NCBI RefSeq assembly: GCF_009827515.1 | Contig: NZ_WTYO01000001.1 | Span: 291,501 to 355,500, forward strand | DNA from: Pelagerythrobacter marinus | GTDB taxonomy: Bacteria > Pseudomonadota > Alphaproteobacteria > Sphingomonadales > Sphingomonadaceae | Reading direction: 5' to 3' | Length of the DNA: 64,000 nt | Shown: positions 8,139-17,260 of the stretch, piece after piece | How the letters are laid out: every line of letters begins with the position of its first letter | Position numbering within the stretch: the first letter of the stretch is position 1 | Translations under genes and position numbers: made by a program | Notes under the pieces: generated by a model | What the model was told of the DNA's origin: nothing | Seen by the model: the letters and a program-made list of their open reading frames with translations, nothing else | Database searches by the model: none

Positions 8139-10541
8139 CTATTCGGCCGGAAGGGCATAGGCGATCAGTTCATCGCCCACCGGCGTTTCCATGAAATGGT
8201 GCCCGCCGGCCATGACGACCACGTATTGCCGGCCGTTCGCCGCGTAAGTGATCGGGGTGGCCTGGCCGCCCGCCGGCAGGACGTCCTGCCACAGCGTTTC
8301 CCCCGTTCGCAGGTCGATGGCGCGAAACAGGTTGTCGGTCGTCGCGGCGATGAAGACCAGTCCGCTGGCGGTGACCACGCTGCCGCCATTGTTGGGCGTC
8401 CCGATATCGAGCGGCAGCATGGAAGGGATGCCGAAAGGCCCGTTGCGGCGCGCGGTGCCGAACGGCCGGTCCCAGATCGTTTCGCCCGTGCGCAGATCGA
8501 TCGCGCGGATGCCGCCATAGGGCGGTTCCTTGCACAGCAGGCCGGTGAAGGGCAGGCGCCACCCGGCGTTGACGTCGATCGCGTAAGGCGCGCCCATCTG
8601 CGGGTCGCCCGCGCCTTCCGCGCCGCCGCCCATCGCCCCGCCGCGGGCCGAGCCGCGCGGGGTCCAGCCCTTCGCATGCGCCTCGTCGCGCGGCACGAGC
8701 CGGTTGTAATTGGGCATGTCGTTGTAATTGGCCACGATCACGCCGCGCACCGGGTCGATCGCGATTCCGCCCCAGTCGGACCCGCCGTTATAGCCCGGGT
8801 ACTGGACCCAGCGCCGGCTGGCGGTGGGGGGCGTGTATATCCCGTCGTAGGCCGCGCGGCGGAACTGGATGCGGCAGGCGAGCTGGTCGAGCGGCGACAT
8901 GCCCCACATGTCGCGTTCCTCCAGCCGCGGCCGGGCCAGCGTGTGGAACAGCGAAAACGGCTGGGTCGCCGTCCGTTCGGCCGGCTCCACTCCGCCCTGG
9001 GGTACGGGCCGTTCCTCGGCCTCGGTCAGCAGTTCGCCGGTGCGCCGGTCGAGGACGTAGATATCGCCCTGCTTGCTGGCGAGGACGACTGCGGGAACCC
9101 CGCCCGGAAGATCGATCAGCGTCGGCTGCGAGCCGAGGTCGTAATCCCAAACGTCCTTGTAGACCGTCTGGAAATGCCACCGCGGGCGCCCCGTTTCGGC
9201 ATCGAGCGCCACCAGCGCGGTGGCGTAGCGGTTCTCCGCCTCGCTGCGGCCGGTGCTGTAGTAGTCGCCGGCCGAATTGCCCATCGGCAGGTAGACGAGG
9301 CCCAGTTCCTCGTCGGCGGAGGCCATCGTCCACATGTTCGGCGTGCCGCGGCTGTACATGCCGTCGCCTTCGGGGCGGCCGGTTCGCTCGGGCGCGTTCA
9401 TGTCCCAGGCCCAGGCCAGTTCCCCGGTCTCGACGTCGAATGCCTGGATGACGCCCGAGGGGGCATCGAGCTTCTGCCCGTCGAGCACCTGGTGGCCGGT
9501 CACGATATTGCCGCGCACGACGACAGGGGGCGAGGTGATCGAGACCATGCCGGGCACGACCGGCCCCATCCCCTGCGTGATATCGACCGATCCGCCGTCG
9601 CCGAAGCCGGCGCAGGGCCGGCCGGTGCGCGCGTCCACCGCCATGATCCGGGCATCGAGCGTGCCCTGGATCACCCGGCTGGCGCAGGGGGCCTCGGGAT
9701 CGCCGCTGCCCGTCTCGTGATAGGCGACCCCGCGGCAGGCGGCGGTATAGGGGATCCAGTCTTCCGAAACGCCGGGGTCGTGGCGCCAGACCTCTTGCCC
9801 GGTCGCCGCATCCAGCGCGATCAGGATATTGGTGGCGGAACACAGGAACAGCCGGTCGCCGACCTTGAGCGGGGTCGTTTCGGCGCCATAGCTGTTGTCG
9901 TTCATGTCGGCGGGCAGGTCGCGCGTGTGGGCGACCCATGCGCGTTCGAGCCGGTCGACGTTTTCCGGGGTGATCTGGGCGAGGGTGGAATAACGCTGCG
10001 CCTCGGCCGTGCCGCCATAGGCGGTCCATTCGCCGCCGGCGGCGGGAAATTCCCCGCGGCCGGCGAAATCGGCCGCGGGCAGGGCGCGCACGGTCCTTTC
10101 GCCCGACTGGGCGACGAGGAAGAACGCGCCCGCCACCAGGGCAAGCGCGACGGCCGCGAGCCCGCCGGCGCCGAGCCAGCCGAACGGGCGGCGGTGCATG
10201 AGCGGCGCGACGAGGACGACGAGCAGCAGCAGCACTGCCGGGCCGACGATGCGCGGTACCAGGGCCCACGAGTCGAGGCCCGTTTCCCACAGCGCCCAGG
10301 CAACGGTGGCGAGGAAGACCAGCACGTAGAGCGCGACGCCGGCGATCCGGCCGCGCGCGATCAGGATACCGCTGGCGGCGACCGCGAGCCCGGCCAGCAG
10401 GTAGTAGATCGAACCGCCCAGCGCGGCGAGCCAGGCGCCGCCGGCGAAGAGCGCCAGCCCGACAAGGGCGAGCAGGATGCCTAGCACGATCGCGGGCCAG
10501 CGCGCCCAGCCGCGGTGCCTGGCATTGGTGGTGGCGTCCAT
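8139..10541 (-). CDS. gcd: Membrane-bound PQQ-dependent glucose dehydrogenase
   Basis: An 800-residue quinoprotein. Five membrane helices in the first ~140 residues anchor it, then a periplasmic eight-bladed propeller begins (GGEWTAYGGTAEAQRYS) with repeated tryptophan-docking blades (such as GQEVWRHDPG, GETIWDRPFG, GETLWQDVLP). It oxidises glucose or other aldoses to lactones and passes electrons to ubiquinone. The ATG at 10541 has AAGGAGG nine bases upstream, preferred over the ATG at 10550 that sits inside that ribosome site. No PQQ biosynthesis genes lie in the window, so the cofactor source is unknown. Confidence 0.92.
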   Translation of the reverse strand: MDATTNARHRGWARWPAIVLGILLALVGLALFAGGAWLAALGGSIYYLLAGLAVAASGILIARGRIAGVALYVLVFLATVAWALWETGLDSWALVPRIVGPAVLLLLVVLVAPLMHRRPFGWLGAGGLAAVALALVAGAFFLVAQSGERTVRALPAADFAGRGEFPAAGGEWTAYGGTAEAQRYSTLAQITPENVDRLERAWVAHTRDLPADMNDNSYGAETTPLKVGDRLFLCSATNILIALDAATGQEVWRHDPGVSEDWIPYTAACRGVAYHETGSGDPEAPCASRVIQGTLDARIMAVDARTGRPCAGFGDGGSVDITQGMGPVVPGMVSITSPPVVVRGNIVTGHQVLDGQKLDAPSGVIQAFDVETGELAWAWDMNAPERTGRPEGDGMYSRGTPNMWTMASADEELGLVYLPMGNSAGDYYSTGRSEAENRYATALVALDAETGRPRWHFQTVYKDVWDYDLGSQPTLIDLPGGVPAVVLASKQGDIYVLDRRTGELLTEAEERPVPQGGVEPAERTATQPFSLFHTLARPRLEERDMWGMSPLDQLACRIQFRRAAYDGIYTPPTASRRWVQYPGYNGGSDWGGIAIDPVRGVIVANYNDMPNYNRLVPRDEAHAKGWTPRGSARGGAMGGGAEGAGDPQMGAPYAIDVNAGWRLPFTGLLCKEPPYGGIRAIDLRTGETIWDRPFGTARRNGPFGIPSMLPLDIGTPNNGGSVVTASGLVFIAATTDNLFRAIDLRTGETLWQDVLPAGGQATPITYAANGRQYVVVMAGGHHFMETPVGDELIAYALPAE

Positions 10542-10660
10542 CGTTCGCATCCTCCTTGCCCGGGAGGTTCGCGCGCCTGCGCGGCGGCCATCGGCGCCCG
10601 CGTCACGCGCCCCCGGTTAGGGTAATGAGCGCGGGAGGAGGCGGTTCCGCGGGGTGCGGA

Positions 10661-11830
10661 TCAATAGCTGCGCGGCATGCCGAGGACGTGCTCGGCGAGA
10701 TAGGACAGGATCAGGTTGGTGGAGATCGGCGCGACCTGATAGAGGCGCGTCTCGCGGAACTTGCGCTCTATGTCGTATTCCTCGGCGAAGCCGAACCCGC
10801 CGTGCGTCTGGATGCAGGCATTGCCCGCCTCCACCGATGCATCGGCGGCGAGCATCTTGGCCATGTTGGCCTCCGCCCCCATCGGCTTGCCCGCTTCGTA
10901 GAGGCGGGCGGCCTCGTGCACCATCAGTTCCGCCGCGCGCATGTTGGCGTAAGCGCGGGCGATCGGGAAGGCGACGCCCTGGTTCGCGCCGATCGCGCGG
11001 CCGAACACCTGGCGTTCCCCGGCATAGGCCGCGGCCTTGCGGATGAACCACTTGGCATCGCCGACGCATTCGGCCGCGATCAGCGAGCGTTCGGCGTTCA
11101 TGCCCGACAGGATATAGCGGAAGCCCTTGCCTTCTTCGCCGACCAGCGCGCTTGCCGGGATGCGCATGTTGTCGAAGAACACCTCGGTCGTGGCGTGGTT
11201 CATCATCGTGCGGATGGGGCGGATGGTCAGCGACTTGCCCGCCACTTCGCGCATGTCGACGATGAATGTCGAAAGGCCATCGGTCTTCTTCGCTGCGTCC
11301 TCGCGCGGGGTCGTGCGCGCCAGCAGCAGCATCAGGTCCGAATGTTCGGCCCGGCTGGTCCAGATCTTCTGCCCGTTGACGACATATTCGTCCCCATCGC
11401 GCACCGCGGTCGTGCGCAGCGCGGTCGTGTCGGTGCCGCTGGTCGGCTCGGTGACGCCGAAGGCCTGCAGGCGCAGCTCCCCGCTGGCGATCCGGGGCAG
11501 GTATTCGCGTTTCTGATCTTCCGACCCGTGCCGCAGGATCGTGCCCATGATGTACATCTGCGCGTGGCACGCGCCGCCGTTGCACCCTTCGGCCTGGATC
11601 GTTTCGAGGATCGCGGCGGCGGCGGAAAGGCCCAGGCCCGAACCGCCGTATTCCTCTGGGATCAGGACGGATAGCCAGCCCGCCTCGGTCAGCGCGGCGA
11701 CGAATTCGCTCGGGTATTCGCGCGCGGCGTCCAGCCGCCGCCAGTATTCGCCGGGAAACTGCGCGCACAGGCGCCGTACGCCTTCGCGAATCTCGGGGAA
11801 ATCCTCGCTGTCGTAAGGGCTCAGGTCCAT
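10661..11830 (-). CDS. Acyl-CoA dehydrogenase family protein
   Basis: A 389-residue flavoprotein with the usual three domains and FAD-binding stretches FGVTEPTSGTDTTALRT and QTHGGFGFAEEYDIERKFR. At the position of the medium-chain catalytic Glu (YEGT) the sequence reads YQVA, but AERSLIA in helix G offers a glutamate, as in long-chain and isovaleryl-CoA dehydrogenases; I infer that this is the base. Substrate unknown. It begins 17 bases after the alpha/beta hydrolase and with the thiolase forms a leftward acyl-CoA catabolic operon. Confidence 0.9.
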   Translation of the reverse strand: MDLSPYDSEDFPEIREGVRRLCAQFPGEYWRRLDAAREYPSEFVAALTEAGWLSVLIPEEYGGSGLGLSAAAAILETIQAEGCNGGACHAQMYIMGTILRHGSEDQKREYLPRIASGELRLQAFGVTEPTSGTDTTALRTTAVRDGDEYVVNGQKIWTSRAEHSDLMLLLARTTPREDAAKKTDGLSTFIVDMREVAGKSLTIRPIRTMMNHATTEVFFDNMRIPASALVGEEGKGFRYILSGMNAERSLIAAECVGDAKWFIRKAAAYAGERQVFGRAIGANQGVAFPIARAYANMRAAELMVHEAARLYEAGKPMGAEANMAKMLAADASVEAGNACIQTHGGFGFAEEYDIERKFRETRLYQVAPISTNLILSYLAEHVLGMPRSY

Positions 11831-11847
11831 TGCCGGTTCGCGCGCGA

Positions 11848-12717
11848 TCACAGGAACGCGCGCAGTTCCTCCAGGAAATCGGGGAAGCGGTCGTGGTGGA
11901 CCCAGTGCCCGGCGTTGTCGTAGGCGCTGACGGCGGCGTTGCGGAAATGCCGGATGCGTCCGTCTTTCTCCGGGTTCGAAGCCCAGCTGTCGTTGCCGTA
12001 GATCAGGCGCGTCGGGCACTCGATCCGCTGCCACAGCGCCTCGATCTGCGGGTAGGGCATGTCTTCGGGCGGCCAGGCGTGGAGGTGCGGATCGAACTTC
12101 CAGCTGAAGGTCCCGTCCTCGTTGCGCATCACCGCGTGCTGCGTCAGGTGAAGCGCCTGTTCCTTCGACAGGTAGCTGTTCGCCTCGTGCATTCGCGCCA
12201 GGGCATCGTCGAACGTCGCATAGCGCCGCGGCTGGCGCGCGGCGGCGTCGCGTTTCTTGTCGAAATATTCGCCCCAGATCGCCTCCGGCCCCAGCGCGTC
12301 GCGCTCGGCCTGCCGTTCGGGCGAGGGGCCGAGCCCCTCGATGGCGACGATCTTGCGGACCTTGTCGGGGTAAAGGCCGGTGAAACGCAGCGCGACATTG
12401 CCGCCCAGCGAATGGGCGACGATGGTGACGGGGGCCAGGTCGTTGAGCAGCACGAGCTGGGCCAGGTCGAAGACATAGCCCATGACCGGGTAATAGCCGG
12501 TCCGGCTCCACCCGCTGTCGCCGTGCCCGCGCAAGTCAGGGCAGATGACGTGCCAGTCTTCGCGCAGCGCCTTGGCCGTCCAGTCCCAGCTGCGGCAGTG
12601 ATCGCGCCCGCCGTGAAGCAGGATCAGCGGCGGTGCCTCCGGGTTGCCCCAGTCGGCGTAGTGAAGCTTCGTGCGCTGCGAGATGTAGCTGCGCGATACG
12701 GGTCCGATCAGGTCCAT
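11848..12717 (-). CDS. Alpha/beta-fold hydrolase
   Basis: A 289-residue cytoplasmic enzyme with the oxyanion motif LLHGGRDH near residue 35, DLRGHGDSG near 61 and the nucleophile elbow AHSLGGN (Ser103). It resembles esterases and C-C bond hydrolases. The conserved acid and His lie in the C-terminal part (SAYDNAGHWVHHDRF). It lies between thiolase and acyl-CoA dehydrogenase genes, suggesting a step in breakdown of an acyl or cyclic substrate; the substrate is not evident. Confidence 0.85.
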   Translation of the reverse strand: MDLIGPVSRSYISQRTKLHYADWGNPEAPPLILLHGGRDHCRSWDWTAKALREDWHVICPDLRGHGDSGWSRTGYYPVMGYVFDLAQLVLLNDLAPVTIVAHSLGGNVALRFTGLYPDKVRKIVAIEGLGPSPERQAERDALGPEAIWGEYFDKKRDAAARQPRRYATFDDALARMHEANSYLSKEQALHLTQHAVMRNEDGTFSWKFDPHLHAWPPEDMPYPQIEALWQRIECPTRLIYGNDSWASNPEKDGRIRHFRNAAVSAYDNAGHWVHHDRFPDFLEELRAFL

Positions 12718-12733
12718 GGGCCTTGCGCTATCC

Positions 12734-14002
12734 TCAATCCACGAAGTCGTCGACCCGTTCGATCACGATGGCCGGGGCCATGCCGCCGGCGGCGCACATG
12801 GTGACGAGCGCATAGCGGCCGCCGATCCGCTCCAGTTCGTCCAGCGCGGTGCCGATCAGGATCGAACCGGTCGCGCCGATCGGGTGGCCCAGCGCGATCG
12901 CCCCGCCGTTGACGTTCACCTTGTCTTCCGGCAAATCGAGATCGCGGATGAACTTGGCCGCGACGACGGCAAACGCCTCGTTGATTTCCCACAGGTCGAT
13001 GTCGTCCTTGGCAAGGCCCGCCTTGGCGAGGACCTTCTTCGCCGCGGGAACCGGCGCGTTGAGCATCAGGGTCGGATCGTCGCCCTGGTTCGCGGTTGCG
13101 ACGATCCGCGCGCGCGGCTTCAGCCCGTGGGCCCGGGCATAGTCCTTGCCCGCCAGCAGGACGGCGGCCGCGCCGTCGACCACGCCCGAGCTGTTGCCCG
13201 CGTGGTGGAAATGACGGATTTCGAGATCGGGATATTTCTGGTTGATCAGCCCGGCGAACGTCGTCCCCTGCGCGTCGAGCGGGGTCCGGGCGATCTTCTC
13301 GAAACTCGGCTGAAGCTCTGCCAGCCCTTCGGCGGTGGTCTGCGGGCGGGGAAATTCTTCCCGCTCCAGCACGACGTTACCGTCGGCATCGGTCACCGCA
13401 ACCAGCGACTTGTCGAACCGCCCCTCTTCAATCGCGCGCGCCGCATTGCGCTGGCTGCGCAGGGCGAGCGCGTCGAGCTCCTCGCGGGTGAACCCTTCGA
13501 TCGTCGCGATGGCATCGCCGCACACCCCCTGGTGGCTCTGCGGATGGACCTGGCGCAGCCGGTCGTTGCCCGAACCCATGCCCAGCGGCATGATCCCGGC
13601 CTGCATCTCCTCCTGCATCGAGCTTGCGGTGTAGCTCATCATCTCGGTGCCGCCGGCGACAACCAGGTCGGCCATCCCGCTCATCACCTGCGCCGCGGCG
13701 AGGTTCACGCTGGTGATCCCGCCGCCGCAGAACCGGTCGAGCGTCATGCCCGAACTGGTCACATCGTACCCCGCGTCGAGCGCGGCCATGCGGCCCAGAT
13801 CGCCGCCCTGCTTGCCCTTCTGCGTGCTGGTGGACCAGATCACGTCGTCGACGTCTTTCGTGTCGAGCGAATTGCGCTGCGCGATCGCTTCCAGCACGGT
13901 CGCGGCCAGATGCTGCGGATGCATGTGCGCCAGCGCGCCCTTGCCGACTTTGCCGACTCCGCGCGGGGTCCGCACCGCATCAATGATATAGGCCTCTGGC
14001 AT
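12734..14002 (-). CDS. Acetyl-CoA C-acyltransferase (thiolase)
   Basis: A 422-residue thiolase. The acyl-accepting cysteine is Cys92 in DRFCGGG; the C-terminal histidine motif GGAIALGHPIGATG and the second cysteine in MCAAGGMAP are intact, as is NEAFA. It cleaves 3-ketoacyl-CoA to acetyl-CoA and a shortened acyl-CoA. I start at the ATG at 14002, preceded by an AGAGGAG ribosome site; a longer in-frame start at 14044 adds 14 unlikely residues. It heads a leftward operon and is divergent from the crotonase gene. Confidence 0.92.
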   Translation of the reverse strand: MPEAYIIDAVRTPRGVGKVGKGALAHMHPQHLAATVLEAIAQRNSLDTKDVDDVIWSTSTQKGKQGGDLGRMAALDAGYDVTSSGMTLDRFCGGGITSVNLAAAQVMSGMADLVVAGGTEMMSYTASSMQEEMQAGIMPLGMGSGNDRLRQVHPQSHQGVCGDAIATIEGFTREELDALALRSQRNAARAIEEGRFDKSLVAVTDADGNVVLEREEFPRPQTTAEGLAELQPSFEKIARTPLDAQGTTFAGLINQKYPDLEIRHFHHAGNSSGVVDGAAAVLLAGKDYARAHGLKPRARIVATANQGDDPTLMLNAPVPAAKKVLAKAGLAKDDIDLWEINEAFAVVAAKFIRDLDLPEDKVNVNGGAIALGHPIGATGSILIGTALDELERIGGRYALVTMCAAGGMAPAIVIERVDDFVD

Positions 14003-14038
14003 CGCGGCAAACTCTCCTCTCTTATCGGAATCGGGTTG

Positions 14039-14048
14039 ACGCATGCGT
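14039..14048. promoter_or_regulatory. Perfect palindrome between divergent acyl-CoA genes
   Basis: The 10-base palindrome ACGCATGCGT lies within TTGACGCATGCGTAA, midway between the divergent thiolase and crotonase starts. Its symmetry and place suit an operator for a shared repressor, but no regulator gene is adjacent and a 10-base palindrome can arise by chance. Confidence 0.3.
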
Positions 14049-14103
14049 AAGGCTTGGTCAGCAAGGGCACAAGAACAGTTTCGATAAGAAATGGAGTGAG
14101 AGG

Positions 14104-14865
14104 ATGAGCGAGGAGATCCTGACCGAGGTGCGCGACGGCGTACTGATCGTCACCATCAACCGGCCCGATGCGAAGAACGCGATGAACAAGGCCACGGCCG
14201 AAGGGATCGCCGCGGCGATGGACCGGCTGGATGCGGAGGACGATCTGCGGGTCGGCGTGCTGACGGGTGCGGGCGGGACCTTCTGCTCCGGCATGGATCT
14301 CAAGGGTTTCCTGCGCGGCGAGTCGCCGATGATCGAGGGGCGCGGCTTCGGCGGCGTCGTCCAGGCCCCGCCGAAGAAGCCGCTGATCGCCGCGGTCGAA
14401 GGTTATGCGTTGGCCGGCGGGCTGGAGCTGATGATCGCCTGCGACCTGGTGGTCGCCAGCGCCGGGGCGCAGTTCGGCATTCCCGAGGTGAAGCGCGGGC
14501 TGGTCGCGGCCGCCGGCGGGGTGATGATGCTGCCCGACCAGATCCCCGAACGGATCGCGATGGAACTGGCGCTGACCGGCGATTTCATCGATGCCGCGCG
14601 CGCATACGAACTGGGCCTGATCAACCGCGTCGTCGATGGCAGCGCGCTCGACGCCGCGCTCGAACTGGCGGGGCGGATCGCCGCCAACGGCCCGCTGGCC
14701 GTGCGGGTTTCGAAGCAGATCGTGCGCGAATCGCGGGCCTGGCCGATGGAAGAGCGCTATGATCGGCAGGGCGCGCTGATCGGCCCGGTCTTCGTCAGCG
14801 AGGATGCGCGCGAAGGCGCCGCCGCCTTCGCCGAGAAGCGCAAGCCGAACTGGAAGGGCAAGTAG
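14104..14865 (+). CDS. Enoyl-CoA hydratase (crotonase family)
   Basis: A 253-residue crotonase. Both catalytic glutamates of true hydratases are present: one in [10 protein letters not shown] and one in FGIPEV; the oxyanion-hole segment FCSGMDLK is intact. It hydrates trans-2-enoyl-CoA to 3-hydroxyacyl-CoA in beta-oxidation. An AGTGAGAGG ribosome site precedes the ATG. Its stop is one base from the start of the racemase gene, forming a rightward operon with it and the next dehydrogenase. Confidence 0.9.
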   Translation: MSEEILTEVRDGVLIVTINRPDAKNAMNKATAEGIAAAMDRLDAEDDLRVGVLTGAGGTFCSGMDLKGFLRGESPMIEGRGFGGVVQAPPKKPLIAAVEGYALAGGLELMIACDLVVASAGAQFGIPEVKRGLVAAAGGVMMLPDQIPERIAMELALTGDFIDAARAYELGLINRVVDGSALDAALELAGRIAANGPLAVRVSKQIVRESRAWPMEERYDRQGALIGPVFVSEDAREGAAAFAEKRKPNWKGK

Positions 14866-14866
14866 G

Positions 14867-16015
14867 ATGGCCGGCCCGCTGAACGGGCTGCGCATCGTGG
14901 AGTTCGCAGGCATCGGCCCGGGGCCGTTCTGCGGCATGATGCTGGCCGACCACGGCGCCGAAGTGATCCGGATCGACCGCGCCAGCGGATCGCGCGGCGG
15001 CTCGCAGCCGGTGACGAGCAAGGACGTGCTGGCCCGCGGGCGCAAGTCGGTCGCAATCGACCTCAAGAGCGCGGAGGGCGTCGCCCTGGCGCGGCGGCTG
15101 TGCGCAAGCGCGGACGGGCTGATCGAGGGTTTCCGGCCCGGCGTGATGGAACGCCTGGGCCTGGGACCGGACGAGCTGCTGGGCGACAATCCGAAGCTCG
15201 TCTACGGCCGGATGACCGGCTGGGGCCAGACCGGCCCCTACGCCCCCTATGCCGGGCACGACATCAATTACATCGCGCTCGCCGGTGCGCTGGCCCATTT
15301 CGGCCGGGCAGGGGAAAAGCCGACCCCGCCGATCAACATGGTCGGCGATTTCGGGGGCGGGGGCATGATGCTCGCCTTCGGCATGGTCAGCGCCCTGTTA
15401 AACGTGTCGCGCGGCGGGCAGGGGCAGGTGATCGATGCCGCGATGACCGACGGCACGGCCGTGCTGATGGCGATGATCCACGGGATGAAGAACATGGGCG
15501 TCTGGTCGGAAGATCTCGGCGCCAACATGCTCGATACCGGGGCGCACTTCTACGACACGTACGAAACGCGCGACGGCAAGTTCGTTTCGATCGGCAGCAT
15601 CGAGCCGCAGTTCTACGCCGAGCTGCGCCGGATCGCCGGGCTGGAGAACGATCCCGAATTCGATGCCCAGCACGACCGCGCGCGCTGGGGCGCGCTGAAG
15701 GACAAGCTGGCCGCGCTGTTCAAGACCAAGACGCGCGACGAATGGGACGCGCTGATGGAACATACCGACATCTGCTATGCCCCCGTCCTGAGCATGAGCG
15801 AGGCGGCCCGTCATCCCCACAACGTCGCACGCGAGGCTTTCGTAGAGGTAGGCGGCGACATCCAGCCCGCCCCCGCGCCGCGCTATTCGCACACCGCGCC
15901 GGCTACGCCGCCGCCCGCGCCCCTGCCGGGCGACGACAGCGAGGCGATCCTGCAGTCGCTGGGCCTGGAGGCCGGCGAAATCGTCGCCCTGCGCGAGAAC
16001 GGCACCGTTGCCTGA
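14867..16015 (+). CDS. Alpha-methylacyl-CoA racemase (CaiB/BaiF family)
   Basis: A 382-residue family III CoA-transferase fold enzyme. The N-terminus [20 protein letters not shown] and the pair His131 (GHDINY) and Asp161 (VGDFGGG), 30 residues apart, match the catalytic pair of alpha-methylacyl-CoA racemase (His126 and Asp156 in the mycobacterial enzyme). It interconverts 2R and 2S branched acyl-CoAs so that they can enter beta-oxidation, as needed for phytanate or sterol side chains. The ATG at 14867 follows the crotonase stop by one base. Confidence 0.9.
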   Translation: MAGPLNGLRIVEFAGIGPGPFCGMMLADHGAEVIRIDRASGSRGGSQPVTSKDVLARGRKSVAIDLKSAEGVALARRLCASADGLIEGFRPGVMERLGLGPDELLGDNPKLVYGRMTGWGQTGPYAPYAGHDINYIALAGALAHFGRAGEKPTPPINMVGDFGGGGMMLAFGMVSALLNVSRGGQGQVIDAAMTDGTAVLMAMIHGMKNMGVWSEDLGANMLDTGAHFYDTYETRDGKFVSIGSIEPQFYAELRRIAGLENDPEFDAQHDRARWGALKDKLAALFKTKTRDEWDALMEHTDICYAPVLSMSEAARHPHNVAREAFVEVGGDIQPAPAPRYSHTAPATPPPAPLPGDDSEAILQSLGLEAGEIVALRENGTVA

Positions 16016-16039
16016 GAATTTTCGAGAGGAGACCCGCCA

Positions 16040-17203
16040 ATGCCCGTAATCGACGTTCCCGATCCCGAGTTCATGCAGGACGAGGAGATCGCCGTCTTCC
16101 GCGATGCGGTCGGCAAGTTCTTCGAACAGCACGCCCCGGCCAAGCGGGTCGAGAGCTGGCGCGAGAATGGCCAGGTCGATCGCGAGTTCTGGCAGGAAGC
16201 CGGCGCGGCCGGCATCCTGGGGATGACCGTGCCGGAGGAGTACGGGGGGCACGGCGGCGATTTCCGCCACGACCTCGTCGTGCTCGACCAGCAGGCGGCA
16301 AAGGAAGTCGATGGCTTCGCCAGTTCGCTCCATAACGTCATCATCCTGCCCTACATCGTCCGCCACGGGACCGAGGAGCAGAAGAAGCGCTGGCTGCCGC
16401 GGCTCGTTTCGGGCGAACTGATCAGCGCGATCGCGATGACGGAGCCGGGCGTCGGGTCCGACCTGCAGAACGTCGCGACGACTGCGGTCAAGGACGGCAA
16501 CGGATACCGGATCAACGGGGCCAAGACGTTCATTTCCAGTGGACAGCTGGCCAACTTCATCGTCGTCGTCGCCAAGACCGATCCGAACGAGCGGGCCAAG
16601 GGCATCAGCCTCATGTGCCTGGAGACCGAGGGGGCGGAGGGTTTCCGCCGCGGCAAGAAGCTCGACAAGGTGGGCATGGACGCCGCCGACACCAGCGAGC
16701 TGTTCTTCGACGACGTCTTCGTCCCGGCGGACAACGTCCTGGGCGGAGAGGAAGGCCGCGGCTTCTACCAGCTGATGGGCGAATTGCCGCAGGAACGGCT
16801 GGTGATCGCAGTCGGCGCGATGAGCACGATCGAGAAGGCGCTCGACACCACGGTCGAATACGTCAAGCAGCGCAAGGCCTTCGGCCAGACGATCTGGGAT
16901 TTCCAGAACACGCAGTTCGTGCTCGCCGATCTCAAGGCGCGCGGCACGGCGGCCAAGGTCTTCCTCAACGATTGCATCGCCAAGCTGCTGCGGGGCGAGC
17001 TGGACGTGACGACGGCCTCGATCGCCAAGTACTGGCTGACCGAACTGCAGGGCGAAGTGGTGGACAAGTGCCTCCAGCTCCACGGCGGCTGGGGCTATAT
17101 CAACGAATATCCGATCGCGAAGATGTTCCGCGACAGCCGGGTCACCCGGATCTTCGGCGGGTCGAACGAGATCATGAAGATGCTGATCGCGCGTTCGATG
17201 TGA
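16040..17203 (+). CDS. Acyl-CoA dehydrogenase family protein
   Basis: A 387-residue acyl-CoA dehydrogenase with FAD-binding motifs AMTEPGVGSDLQ, INGAKTFISSG and QLHGGWGYINEYPIAKMFRD. As in long-chain and isovaleryl-CoA enzymes, the medium-chain catalytic Glu position is Gly (IFGGSNEI), while QERLVIA in helix G supplies a Glu. A clear GAGGAG site precedes the ATG by 11 bases. Third gene of the crotonase-racemase operon; the set suggests oxidation of methyl-branched acyl-CoAs, which is inference. Confidence 0.92.
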   Translation: MPVIDVPDPEFMQDEEIAVFRDAVGKFFEQHAPAKRVESWRENGQVDREFWQEAGAAGILGMTVPEEYGGHGGDFRHDLVVLDQQAAKEVDGFASSLHNVIILPYIVRHGTEEQKKRWLPRLVSGELISAIAMTEPGVGSDLQNVATTAVKDGNGYRINGAKTFISSGQLANFIVVVAKTDPNERAKGISLMCLETEGAEGFRRGKKLDKVGMDAADTSELFFDDVFVPADNVLGGEEGRGFYQLMGELPQERLVIAVGAMSTIEKALDTTVEYVKQRKAFGQTIWDFQNTQFVLADLKARGTAAKVFLNDCIAKLLRGELDVTTASIAKYWLTELQGEVVDKCLQLHGGWGYINEYPIAKMFRDSRVTRIFGGSNEIMKMLIARSM

Positions 17204-17260
17204 CGCCGCGCGCCGCCCCGGCGCGCGCCATCGGCGCCCCGGGGCGGAGCTGCCGGCGCT

